Positions 54,150 through 62,822 of a stretch of DNA of 64,000 bases are shown here, in pieces. The translations under genes were made by a program, and so were the position numbers. The stretch spans positions 62,001 through 126,000 of the forward strand of contig NZ_JBFAHM010000012.1 of the NCBI RefSeq assembly GCF_040654195.1, read 5' to 3'. Each line of letters begins with the position of its first letter. The stretch's first letter is position 1. Origin of the DNA: Hamadaea sp013361475. GTDB lineage: Bacteria > Actinomycetota > Actinomycetes > Mycobacteriales > Micromonosporaceae. The notes beneath the pieces are model-generated. The model was not told the origin of the DNA and ran no database searches. It was given only the letters and a program-made list of their open reading frames with translations.

Positions 54150-56200
54150 CCGGTACGTCCTTCGCCGCTCGGGAGGACACCGGGCCGCCGGGTCGGCTGG
54201 CGGTGGTGGGGCTGCTCGGGTCCACAGTGACCGGCGGCCTCCTGTTCGCTCCGGTGTTCGGGCTCGGGACGCTGATCCTCCCCGTCGTCGCGGTGGTGCT
54301 GGCCTGCTACGGCTGCGTCGAGCTGGCCTGGCGGTGGCCGAGACTGGCGGTGGCCCGGCCGGTGCTCGTCCTGCTGACGGGTGGACTGGCGGTGTGGGTC
54401 ACGCTGTCGCCGTCCAGGACGCCACCGCAAGCCCTGTGGCATGGTGTGGCGGACAGCTGGCGGCTCACCCTGGAGTCCACCTGGCCGGCTCGGCCGGATC
54501 CCGAGCTGCTGATGTTCGTGCCACTGGCCGTCCTCGCCGCGGCGTTGCTGGGGATCGAGATCCTCCTCCGGATCGGCCGCGCCGCCGCACTCCTGCCGGG
54601 CTTGGCCGTCGTGGTGCTCGCGCAGGCGTACCAGGCGCTGGAGGGTGGCTCGGCGGCTGCCGCCGTCGCCTGCTACGCCGCCCCGGCGGCCCTGGTGTTC
54701 TGGACTGGGCGGCCCCGGCCGCTGCTGATCGGCGCGCCCGTCGTCGCCATGCTGATCGGGGCGGTGGGACTCGGCGTCCTCGATCCGGCCGGGCGGGCGG
54801 CGTACCGGATCAAAGCGGCGCATGCCGTCGCGCCACCGCCGACCCGCGTCGTCAACCCGTTGCGGGAGATCGCTCAGCGGCTCACCGAGCCCGATCGGGA
54901 GGTGTTCCGCTACCGGGCCGACGAGCCGGTCGACCGGTGGCGGCTCGTCGTCCTGGACGGGTTCGACGGCGCGAACTGGTACGCCACCACGCGGCTGCTC
55001 CGGCTGGGTGCACCGATGACGGCGCCCGCCGGCAGCCTCACCCGAACCGCGGACGTGCGAGCAAGTGACCTGTCCGGGCCGTGGCTGCCGAGCCAGTCGG
55101 TCCCGCTGGCGGTCGACGGGCTCGCGCCGCTCGTCGACCAGACCACGGGCACGCTTCTGCTGGCGCGATCCGGGCCGGCGGAGTATCGGCTGACGTGGTC
55201 GGAGCCGGCGACGCTGGGCGAGGGAACGCTCGACACCCGCGCGCCGGGTGGGCTGGGTGGGCTCGGCGTCGTCCCCGCCGGCATCGACGAGCTGGCCAGG
55301 GCGGCGACCCGCGGTCTGGGACCGACCCTGCAGGGCGCGTTGCAGTTGGAGCGTTACCTGAGCACGCACTACCAGCGCGCGGAGGGCGCCGATCTGCCGA
55401 CCGGGCACGGCTGGCCCCAACTGCGGGAGTTCCTGCTCGACAGCGAACGCGGCACGAGCGAACAGTTCGCGGCGGCGTACGTGGTGCTGGCACGGCTGAC
55501 CGGGATCCCGGCCCGGCTCGTCGTCGGCTACCGGGGCGGCGTCGACACCGGAGGCGGCGTACACGTCGTCCACAACGGAGACGTGCTCGCCTGGCCCGAG
55601 GTCGCGGTCGAGGGCGTGGGCTGGGTCCCGCTGGACCCGACCGGGCGCGCCACCGGCGCGGGGGCGAGCGGGGGGCTCGCGGCAGCCGCGGCCAGAGCCC
55701 GCGAGCAGCTGCCACCGGAACACGACCTTCGTCCGGCCCCGGAGACCCAGGCCGCCGCGCCGGTCGGGCAGCAAGATCAGGGGCCGAGCTGGCTGGTGCT
55801 CACGTCGGTGCCGCCTGGCCTGCTCCTCGGGTGGATTCTGCTGGTACGCACAGCGAAGGCGGTACGCACCCGTCGGCGTCGGCGCCGGACAGGTGCGGCT
55901 GGAGTGCTCGCCGCCTGGGCGGAAGTCCGCGACCGGCTGGCCGAGCACCACCTGCCCTACAGCGTCGGGATGACGCCGCGGGACCTGGCCGCCGGAATAT
56001 CCGATGTGGACGTGGCACAGCCCGTTCGGCAGATTGGCCTGATCGTGGATCGAGCACTCTGGTCGCCGAATCCGCGTGCCGAAGCGGAGGAGGCTTGGGC
56101 GGCCGTCGACCTCGTCCGCCGGGGGCTGGCCCGACATGGTCTGCGGGCACGACTGCGGGCGGCCCTCGATCCGCGTGCCTTGCTGCGCCGGGGAGCCTAA
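54146..56200 (+). CDS. Transglutaminase-like membrane protein lacking catalytic Cys and His
   Basis: A 684-residue TgpA-type protein. About six N-terminal helices (to ~205) precede an extracytoplasmic region with a transglutaminase-core fold. The nucleophile segment reads RGTSEQFAAAYVVLARLTGIPAR with Ser438 where the family has Cys. The His segment reads GDVLAWPEV with Leu481 instead of His, and Asp497 remains in WVPLDPT. The enzyme core is therefore probably inactive and structural. A late helix (WLVLTSVPPGLLLGWILLV) and a cytosolic tail follow. Coupled to the DUF58 gene by ATGA; forms the MoxR-DUF58-transglutaminase trio. Confidence 0.88.
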   Translation: MTGTSFAAREDTGPPGRLAVVGLLGSTVTGGLLFAPVFGLGTLILPVVAVVLACYGCVELAWRWPRLAVARPVLVLLTGGLAVWVTLSPSRTPPQALWHGVADSWRLTLESTWPARPDPELLMFVPLAVLAAALLGIEILLRIGRAAALLPGLAVVVLAQAYQALEGGSAAAAVACYAAPAALVFWTGRPRPLLIGAPVVAMLIGAVGLGVLDPAGRAAYRIKAAHAVAPPPTRVVNPLREIAQRLTEPDREVFRYRADEPVDRWRLVVLDGFDGANWYATTRLLRLGAPMTAPAGSLTRTADVRASDLSGPWLPSQSVPLAVDGLAPLVDQTTGTLLLARSGPAEYRLTWSEPATLGEGTLDTRAPGGLGGLGVVPAGIDELARAATRGLGPTLQGALQLERYLSTHYQRAEGADLPTGHGWPQLREFLLDSERGTSEQFAAAYVVLARLTGIPARLVVGYRGGVDTGGGVHVVHNGDVLAWPEVAVEGVGWVPLDPTGRATGAGASGGLAAAAARAREQLPPEHDLRPAPETQAAAPVGQQDQGPSWLVLTSVPPGLLLGWILLVRTAKAVRTRRRRRRTGAAGVLAAWAEVRDRLAEHHLPYSVGMTPRDLAAGISDVDVAQPVRQIGLIVDRALWSPNPRAEAEEAWAAVDLVRRGLARHGLRARLRAALDPRALLRRGA

Positions 56201-56212
56201 GCGCGGCGGGTT

Positions 56213-57601
56213 TCAGAGCTTGCAGCGTGCGCCGCGGATCGGCAGCGGATCGCTGGTCCAGATCTGCCGGCCGTCGGTGCCGCGTACTTGGAAGCAGTAT
56301 TTGCGGTCGGGGTCGACCGGCACCGTCAGCGTACGGTCTCGATGGGCGACCAGGACCATCGTGTCGATCTGCTCGCCCGCGACCACCACGGCGAAGTCCA
56401 GGTCGCCGTCGGCGCTCCAGGTCAGCCGCACCTGACGGCCCAGATCGGTCGGCGGGGCCAGCACAACGCGCGGGGACCCGGCGGGGGAGACCTGCGGGGA
56501 TCCGCCTGCGACGGCCGATGACGGATTGGCCTGCGACGGTGCGGGCCGATCGTCGAGCACCATGGGCGCGATGGTGACGAGGCCGATCGCGACCGCGCCG
56601 AGTCCGATGAGGAAACCGTGCTGTGCCTTGAACCGCCGCCCCGGTGTGGGCGGCTCGCCCGTGGTGAGAATGAGCGTACGCCCGGCCGGTGGCGGTGCCC
56701 CTAAGGTGCTCGGTGCCACCGCCGTGCTCGGTGCCACTGTCGTGCTCAGCGCCATCGGCGTGCTCGGCGGCGCAGCGGGGACGGGGATGCTTCCGGCGAA
56801 GTCGTCGAAGTCGAAGTCGTCGGCGGCGGCCGCCGGCCGGACCTGGAGTCCGTGCAGAACCGCGGCGACCTCGGCCGCGTCCGCCGGGCGGTCCGCCGGG
56901 TCCTTGGCGAGCAGCCGCATGACCACTTCGGACAGTTCTCGGGATGCGTCCCGGATCGGCGTGGGCGGTTCCCGCAGCACCTGCAGAATCCGCTCGCTCG
57001 TCGCCTGCCCGGTACGCCGGGGAAACGGCGGCGCGCCGGTGAGCATCGCGTACAGGACGGCACCCAGGCCGTACAGGTCGGCGGCGGGCGTACGCAGGTT
57101 CTCTCGGAGGGTCTCGGGAGCTGCGTATTCGACGGCGTACGCCGGATCGCGCGGGAATCTCTCGCGCAGCGCCGGTCCGAAGTCGCCGACGACGATCGCG
57201 CCGGAGCGCCGATAGAGCACGTTGTGCGGAGTGATCGCGCCGTGCACGATCCCCACCCGATGCGCGGCGACGAGTGCGTCGGCGATCGCGGCTCCGGCGT
57301 CGAGCACATCGGACGGACCCAGTGCGCCGAGCCGGTCCGCCAGCGAACCCGAGCACAGCTCCATGCGTACGCCGGACCGGCCGTCGGCCGTCTCGACGAC
57401 CTCGTCGACACCGAGGATCGCCGGGCAGCGCAGACTGTCCAGCGCCCGCCGCTCCCGGTCGAATCGGGCCGCCGTGTCACGGTCGAACCGGTCGGCGTAC
57501 ACCTTGACCGCGACCTCCACGCCCGCCAGCTGACCCGCGTAGACGGTGGCGACCGGACCGGTGGCCAGCACGCGTGGAGCGATGACGGAGCCGATGTCCA
57601 T
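56213..57601 (-). CDS. Ser/Thr protein kinase-like protein, probable pseudokinase
   Basis: A 462-residue membrane protein. Kinase domain (about 1-265): VAVKVY with Lys33; catalytic loop VHGAITPHNVL, where Ala122 replaces the catalytic Asp of HRD and Thr replaces the usual Lys; Asn127; and an intact DFG (Asp140). A Pro/Thr-rich linker (about 275-335) precedes one helix (FLIGLGAVAIGLVTIAPMVL) and a ~90-residue extracytoplasmic beta domain with two Cys (KYCFQV, GARCKL). ATG 57601 follows GGAG. Without the base Asp, phosphotransfer is unlikely, so ATP or phosphopeptide sensing is plausible. Divergent from eccD. Confidence 0.87.
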   Translation of the reverse strand: MDIGSVIAPRVLATGPVATVYAGQLAGVEVAVKVYADRFDRDTAARFDRERRALDSLRCPAILGVDEVVETADGRSGVRMELCSGSLADRLGALGPSDVLDAGAAIADALVAAHRVGIVHGAITPHNVLYRRSGAIVVGDFGPALRERFPRDPAYAVEYAAPETLRENLRTPAADLYGLGAVLYAMLTGAPPFPRRTGQATSERILQVLREPPTPIRDASRELSEVVMRLLAKDPADRPADAAEVAAVLHGLQVRPAAAADDFDFDDFAGSIPVPAAPPSTPMALSTTVAPSTAVAPSTLGAPPPAGRTLILTTGEPPTPGRRFKAQHGFLIGLGAVAIGLVTIAPMVLDDRPAPSQANPSSAVAGGSPQVSPAGSPRVVLAPPTDLGRQVRLTWSADGDLDFAVVVAGEQIDTMVLVAHRDRTLTVPVDPDRKYCFQVRGTDGRQIWTSDPLPIRGARCKL

Positions 57602-57728
57602 GAGTCCATACTCCACCGTTGGCACTGACACCCGCCGACCGTAGGCCCGCGGTCCGGCGGCCAGCGTCGGGCGGCAGCTTGCTGCCAGGTCGACCGGACC
57701 CCGGCCGGCAGCGCCGAAGCTGTGTCGC

Positions 57729-59099
57729 ATGCAGACAACCGGCCTGGTCAAAGTCACCATCGCCGCGCCGCGTCGTCGCCTGGACATGGCGTTGCCGGAG
57801 CAGGCCGCGATCAGTGAGATCCTGCCCGGTCTGCTGGCCCGGGCCGGTGAAGGGCTGGCCGACGACGGCGTCCCCGGCGGCTGGCTGCTGCGCCGGGCCG
57901 ACGGCACCATCTGTGAGCTCGACCGGACCCTGGCGGCGCACCGGGTCCGCGACGGCGAGATCCTGCACCTGACCCCCGGTCGGACCGAGTGGCCCGAGCT
58001 GGAATACGACGACCTGGTCGACGCCATCGCCACGGGCTCGCAGGGCACCGGCCGCGCCTGGGGTCCCCGGCACACCCGGCACGCCGCGCTGGCCGTCGGA
58101 GCGTTGGTCCTGCTGACCGGGTTGATCGCCGTGGTACGCGCCGGACCGCCGTGGACCACGCCCGCGCTCTGGGCGCTCGGTGTCGCCGTCGGACTGTCGG
58201 CGGCGGGCATGCTGCTGGCTCGCGCGATCGGCGACGCCGGCGTGGGCGCGGTGCTGGCGGCGGCAGCCTTGCCGTACGCCTTCGCCGGTGGCGGTCTGGC
58301 GCTGGCCGGGTCGACGCCGGTGACCGAGCTGTCTGCCGGGCACCTCCTGGTAGCGGGCTCGGCGTTGCTCCTCGCGGCGCTGGTCGGCTACCTCGGAGTG
58401 ACCGCCGCCGCGCAGCTGTTCCTCGGGGCGGCCGTGACCGGGCTGCTCACCGCCGCCGGGGCCGGGCTGGCCACCACCGAGACGCTGACCGCGCCGGAGG
58501 CGGCGGCCGTGCTGGCCGCGGCGGTGCTCGCCCTGTCGACGGCGTACGCGCCGTTGTCGCTGCGCATCGGCCGGGTGCCCATGCCGGCGCTGCCCCGGTC
58601 GGCCGCCGACCTGATCCGTGACGACCCGCAGCCGTCTCTGGAACTCGTCCACGCCGCGGTCGTCCGGGCGGACGCGCTGCTGACCGGGATGCTCGCCGGC
58701 TCGGGTGTGGTGCTGACGGCCTGCCAGATCCTGTTGGTACGCAGCGGAAGCACGGCCGCGGCGGTGCTGGCGGGCATCATCGGCGTCGGGCTGCTGTTGC
58801 GCGCCCGGCTCCATCCGATCCTCCATCAGCGGATCCCGCTGCTCGTCGCCGCCGTCCTCGGCCTCGGCTTCCTGGTCGCCGAGACCTTGCTGGCCGACCG
58901 CGCGTCTTCGCTGGTCATCGCCGGGCCGGTCGTCCTCGGTCTCGGCGCGACCGTGATCGCCCTCGGCGTGGCCCGCAAACACAGCCCCTACTTGAGCCGG
59001 TTCGCCGAGTACGCCGAGATCCTCGTGATGGCCGCGATCGTGCCGGTCACCTGCTCGGTGCTCGGCCTGTACGAGTACGTGCGCGGGCTGGGGGGCTGA
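57729..59099 (+). CDS. eccD: Type VII secretion integral membrane protein EccD
   Basis: A 456-residue protein with an N-terminal ubiquitin-like domain (about 1-85: GLVKVTIAAPRRRLDMALPE, GWLLRRADGTICEL) followed by about eleven hydrophobic helices, the exact EccD architecture. The ubiquitin-like part is cytosolic and docks onto EccC/EccB; the helices dimerise to form the lipid-filled core of the ESX complex. The stop overlaps the eccB start (TGATG), so the two are translationally coupled. Confidence 0.94.
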   Translation: MQTTGLVKVTIAAPRRRLDMALPEQAAISEILPGLLARAGEGLADDGVPGGWLLRRADGTICELDRTLAAHRVRDGEILHLTPGRTEWPELEYDDLVDAIATGSQGTGRAWGPRHTRHAALAVGALVLLTGLIAVVRAGPPWTTPALWALGVAVGLSAAGMLLARAIGDAGVGAVLAAAALPYAFAGGGLALAGSTPVTELSAGHLLVAGSALLLAALVGYLGVTAAAQLFLGAAVTGLLTAAGAGLATTETLTAPEAAAVLAAAVLALSTAYAPLSLRIGRVPMPALPRSAADLIRDDPQPSLELVHAAVVRADALLTGMLAGSGVVLTACQILLVRSGSTAAAVLAGIIGVGLLLRARLHPILHQRIPLLVAAVLGLGFLVAETLLADRASSLVIAGPVVLGLGATVIALGVARKHSPYLSRFAEYAEILVMAAIVPVTCSVLGLYEYVRGLGG

Positions 59100-60520
59100 T
59101 GGCGTCCAAACGCGACCAGCTGCAGGCGTACCAGTTCCTCCTTCAGCGGGCCACCTCCGCGCTGGTGCTCCGGGAGACCGATCCCGAGCAGCTTCCGTTC
59201 CGCCGCTCGGCCGCCGCCGCGTACGCCGGTGTCGCACTGGCGATCGTCGCCCTGGCCTGCGTCGGCGTCTACGGCATGATCGTGCCCGGCGGTGCGACCG
59301 CGTGGCGGCAGGACAACACGGTCATCGTCGAGAAGGAGACCGGCACCCGATACGTGTGGACGCAGGGCAGGCTGCACCCGGTCACCAACTACGCCTCCGC
59401 GCTGCTGCTCGTCGGTACGCACGCCAAGACCGTGCGCGTGTCCCGCGACTCCCTGGTCGGCGTACCGCGTGGTCCCCGGCTCGGCATCCCCGACGCGCCC
59501 GACGCGTTGCCCGGCCCGGACCGGCTGCTCACCGGAGCCTGGTCGTTGTGCTCAGCGCCCACGACCGACGTGACCGGCGGCCGGGTCGACGAGTCCGTGC
59601 TCCTCGTCGGCACGAACCCCACCGGTGGCCGGACGCTGGGCGATCAGGCGCTGGCGGCGCAGCTCGCCTCCTCCGGCGAGCGGTTCCTGATCTGGCGCGG
59701 TCACCGGCACCCCGTCAACGACTACGCCACCGTCGGCGCCGGGCTGGCCCTGACCACGCTGCCCTGGGTACGCGTCGGCCAGGCCTGGCTCGACGTGCTG
59801 CCGTTGGGCGCCCCGATCGAGCCGATCCCCGTGCCCGACGCCGGTAAGCCGTCCACCGCCGTCGCCGGACGGACCGACCTGAGGATCGGGGCGCTCCTGA
59901 TGGTGCAGGCCACCGGAGGACGGCAGTATTACCTGGCCGAACGGGATTCGCTGCGCCCCATCACCGAGCTTCAGTACGACATCCAGCGGGCGTACCCGCC
60001 GACGCTGGCCGCCTACCCGGGCGCCGAACCGTACGCGCTCGCCCTGGCCCCGTCGCTGGCGGCCGCCGCCCGCCAGCCGAACCCGGTCGCCGACCCGGCA
60101 CCCCCGGCGCGCCCGGAGATGGCACCGCTGCGGGGTCGGGAGGCGACCGTCTGCACCACATTCGCGCCCGGTGAGGCGATCCCTCGGCTGACGATCGATC
60201 CGGCGCTGCCACCGGCCGACCCGATGTCGGTCACCATCCGGCGAACCAACACCGGAACACCATTGGCGGACCGGGTCTACGTGCCACCGGGCTGGGCGGC
60301 CGTCGTGGAGTCGATGCCGTCGCCGGAAGCCCCGGCCGGAACACTCACCGTGGTGACCGACGTCGGGCGGCGATATCCGGTGGCCCGCCCCGAGGTGCTC
60401 GGCATGCTCGGCTACCCGGCCGACCGGGCGGTCAAGCTCCCGGCGGGCCTGGTGGCCAGGCTGCCCGACGGCCCGGGGCTCGACCCGGAGGCGGCCCGGC
60501 AACAGTCGCTGGGCGGCTGA
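59099..60520 (+). CDS. eccB: Type VII secretion protein EccB
   Basis: A 473-residue single-pass protein. The signature N-terminus ASKRDQLQAYQFLLQRATSAL is followed by a helix at about 40-65 (YAGVALAIVALACVGVYGMIV) and a large periplasmic-side domain of repeats (VLLVGTNPTGG; YYLAERDSLRPI). The two conserved Cys in WSLCSAP and ATVCTTF can form the family disulfide. EccB assembles with EccC, EccD and EccE and may hydrolyse ATP outside the membrane. Converges on a response regulator gene with an 8-base gap. Confidence 0.95.
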   Translation: MASKRDQLQAYQFLLQRATSALVLRETDPEQLPFRRSAAAAYAGVALAIVALACVGVYGMIVPGGATAWRQDNTVIVEKETGTRYVWTQGRLHPVTNYASALLLVGTHAKTVRVSRDSLVGVPRGPRLGIPDAPDALPGPDRLLTGAWSLCSAPTTDVTGGRVDESVLLVGTNPTGGRTLGDQALAAQLASSGERFLIWRGHRHPVNDYATVGAGLALTTLPWVRVGQAWLDVLPLGAPIEPIPVPDAGKPSTAVAGRTDLRIGALLMVQATGGRQYYLAERDSLRPITELQYDIQRAYPPTLAAYPGAEPYALALAPSLAAAARQPNPVADPAPPARPEMAPLRGREATVCTTFAPGEAIPRLTIDPALPPADPMSVTIRRTNTGTPLADRVYVPPGWAAVVESMPSPEAPAGTLTVVTDVGRRYPVARPEVLGMLGYPADRAVKLPAGLVARLPDGPGLDPEAARQQSLGG

Positions 60521-60528
60521 GACCGGTG

Positions 60529-61188
60529 TCAGGACGCGATTCGATAGCCGAACCCGCGCACCGTGTGGATCACCGCGGGCTCCCGCAGCTTCTGCCGTAG
60601 CTGGGCGATGGTCACATCGAGCACATTGGACGCCGGATCGGCCATCTCGTCCCACGCGTACGCGACGAGTTCCGGCCGGGACACCGCGGTTCCCGCCTCG
60701 GTCATCAGCCGTTCCAGGATCAGGAACTCCTTGCGGGTCAACGTCAGGAGTACGCCGTCCCGGGTCACCCGGTGCCGGCTGCCGTCCAGTTCCACGTCGC
60801 CGCATCGCAGCGCCACCGGGCGGCCCGCTGTGCTGCGCCGGCACAGGCTGCGTACGCGGGCGAGCAGCTCCGCCATGGCGAACGGCTTCACCAGATAGTC
60901 GTCGCCGCCCAGCCGCAGCCCGTCCACCCGATCGGCCTCGCTGTCCCGGGCGGTCAGGAACAACACCGGTAGCTGCCATCCGTCGCCGCGTCGGCGATGG
61001 ACGTAGCGCAGGGCGTCCCCGCCCGGCAGCATCCGGTCGAACACCGCACAGTCGTAGATGTTCACGAACAACGCCTCGTCGGCGGCGGGCAGGTCGGCGG
61101 CGGTGTCCACCGCGAATCCGGCACCCCGCAACGCGACCTCGAGGGCGAGCCGGAGATTGCCGTCGTCCTCCGTGATCAAAACCCGCAC
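60529..61188 (-). CDS. OmpR-type response regulator 1
   Basis: A 219-residue two-domain regulator from GTG 61188. The receiver has acidic ITEDDGN, phospho-acceptor Asp51 in VFDRMLP, Thr in FLTARD and Lys101 in LVKPF. The C-terminal winged helix contains LTLTRKEFLILERLM and ASNVLDVTIAQLRQKL, ending HTVRGFGYRI. No histidine kinase is adjacent. It lies five bases after the beta-helix AAA gene on the same strand and is closely similar to the regulator at 63504. It probably controls the secretion locus. Confidence 0.93.
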   Translation of the reverse strand: MRVLITEDDGNLRLALEVALRGAGFAVDTAADLPAADEALFVNIYDCAVFDRMLPGGDALRYVHRRRGDGWQLPVLFLTARDSEADRVDGLRLGGDDYLVKPFAMAELLARVRSLCRRSTAGRPVALRCGDVELDGSRHRVTRDGVLLTLTRKEFLILERLMTEAGTAVSRPELVAYAWDEMADPASNVLDVTIAQLRQKLREPAVIHTVRGFGYRIAS

Positions 61189-61193
61189 GCCGC

Positions 61194-62822
61194 CTAGTCT
61201 GCCGTGGCCACCAGCACATCGTCGACGAGCATCGCCCGCAACTGGTCCACCGTCGGCAACCGGCCGGACTGCCGAAGCCGCTGCGACTGCGCCTTGCGTA
61301 CGCCTTCGAAGAGCCGGCGGGCGTCGCGAGCGTTGCCGAAGTTCGGGCCGTCGGCGACGCGGGCGAAGTAGCGCAGGAGCACCGGCGCGGCGGCCGGATC
61401 CAGCTCGTACTCGCCCGCCGCCACCATCCGGCCGATGATGTCGAGCAGCTCGGCGGGGGTGTAGTTGCCGAACTCGACGGTCTTGCCGAACCGGGAGGCG
61501 AGCCCCGGGTTCGCGGACAGGAAGTCGGCCATCTCGTCGGTATAGCCGGCGACGATCACGGCGACCTCGTCGCGGTGATCCTCCATCAGCTTGACGAGGG
61601 TGTCGATCGCCTCCTGGCCGAAGTCGCCGCCGGAGCCCCCGGCCCGGGACAACGTGTACGCCTCGTCGATGAACAGCACGCCGCCGACGGCCTCCTCGAA
61701 GACCAGCGAGGTCTTCTCGGCGGTGTGCCCGATGTACTGACCGACCAGATCCCGGCGGGAGACTTCCCGGAATCTGCCGTGCGGCAGCACACCGAGCGCC
61801 TTCAGCAGGCGGCCGTAGGTCCGGGCCACCGTGGTCTTCCCGGTGCCCGGCGCTCCGGCGAAGATCAGGTGGTGGCTCGCCGCGCCGACCGGCAGACCGG
61901 CCCGGCGTCGCCACTCGTTCACCTGCAGCTCGTCGACCAGGGCCCGGACCTCGGCTTTCACCCCGGCCAGCCCGGTCATGCCGTCCAGCTCGGCGAGCAG
62001 CGAGTCGAGTCCGTGGCCGGTCGGGCCACTACCCGAGGTGGCGGCCGCGACCACCGTCGTCGTGGCGCCCTCGGCGATGGCGACGCCGGGCTGCGCGGTG
62101 TTCTCCACGCGGCACGCTTCGACGGTGCCCGCACAGTCGGCCGCGAACGCGATCCCGACCCCACGGGCGTCGGTCACCGAACAGCCGCGGATCACCGGAC
62201 TGCTGTGCTGGGCCACCGAGATCCCCTCGGCACCCGTCCGCGACACCTCGCAGCCCTCGATGACCGGGCGGCCGTACTGGTAGACGTAGATTCCGCGCAG
62301 ACCACTGCCAGTGACGACACAGTTGCGGATCGCCGGGTCCGCGCCCATGCCCACGATGATGCCGTCGCCGGTCACGTCGGAGACCGTGGTTCCTTCCAGC
62401 CGACCGGGAGCGCCGTCGATCACGATGCCCTGTTCGGCCTGGCTGACGGCACAGTCGGTCACCGTGAAACCGGCCGAACCCCGGATGCTGATCGCGGGCC
62501 GCCGGTCGCCGGTCACCGTGCACTGCCGCAACGTCAACGCCGCGCCGTCCACCGCGATCCCCGCGCGTACCTCGATGCCGTGCAGGCTCACCGCACCGTT
62601 CTTGGCCCGCACCGCCGGCCGGTCCGTGCCCGTGCCGTCGAGCACGACCTTCGCCCCGGCCACGGCGGCCAGTGTCACGGTGATGTCGACCAGGTCCAGC
62701 GTCTCCAGGTAGGTGCCTTCCGCGATGGAGAGCACCGCGCCCGGCGGGGCCTCCGACAGGGCGTGCCCGATCGTCGGGTAGGCCCCGGGCTGCCGCGAGA
62801 CCAGCAGGGTCCGCCCGGACAT
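61194..62822 (-). CDS. Right-handed beta-helix / CbbX-EccA-type AAA+ ATPase fusion
   Basis: A 542-residue protein. Residues ~15-265 are right-handed parallel beta-helix repeats of about 22 residues (RNCVVTGSGLRGIYVYQYG, EGCEVSRTGAEGISVAQHS, RGCSVTDARGVGIAFA). From ~280 comes a SpoVK/CbbX-type AAA+ domain: Walker A GAPGTGKTT near 323, Walker B VLFIDEAYTL near 378, and sensor/arginine region SNPGLASRFGKTVEF-like. EccA of ESX systems has the same ATPase behind TPR repeats; here a beta-helix takes the TPR place. No signal peptide. It overlaps the LuxR gene stop by one base (TGATG). Confidence 0.9.
   Translation of the reverse strand: MSGRTLLVSRQPGAYPTIGHALSEAPPGAVLSIAEGTYLETLDLVDITVTLAAVAGAKVVLDGTGTDRPAVRAKNGAVSLHGIEVRAGIAVDGAALTLRQCTVTGDRRPAISIRGSAGFTVTDCAVSQAEQGIVIDGAPGRLEGTTVSDVTGDGIIVGMGADPAIRNCVVTGSGLRGIYVYQYGRPVIEGCEVSRTGAEGISVAQHSSPVIRGCSVTDARGVGIAFAADCAGTVEACRVENTAQPGVAIAEGATTTVVAAATSGSGPTGHGLDSLLAELDGMTGLAGVKAEVRALVDELQVNEWRRRAGLPVGAASHHLIFAGAPGTGKTTVARTYGRLLKALGVLPHGRFREVSRRDLVGQYIGHTAEKTSLVFEEAVGGVLFIDEAYTLSRAGGSGGDFGQEAIDTLVKLMEDHRDEVAVIVAGYTDEMADFLSANPGLASRFGKTVEFGNYTPAELLDIIGRMVAAGEYELDPAAAPVLLRYFARVADGPNFGNARDARRLFEGVRKAQSQRLRQSGRLPTVDQLRAMLVDDVLVATAD

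Noticed and set aside
54125..56137. Long minus-strand open frame opposite the transglutaminase-like gene
   Set aside because: Low-complexity Arg/Pro/Gln sequence with no ribosome site; the plus-strand protein has clear helices and family motifs.
57477..59237. Long minus-strand open frame opposite eccD
   Set aside because: Antisense shadow of the EccD membrane helices; composition is hydrophilic, repetitive and domain-free.
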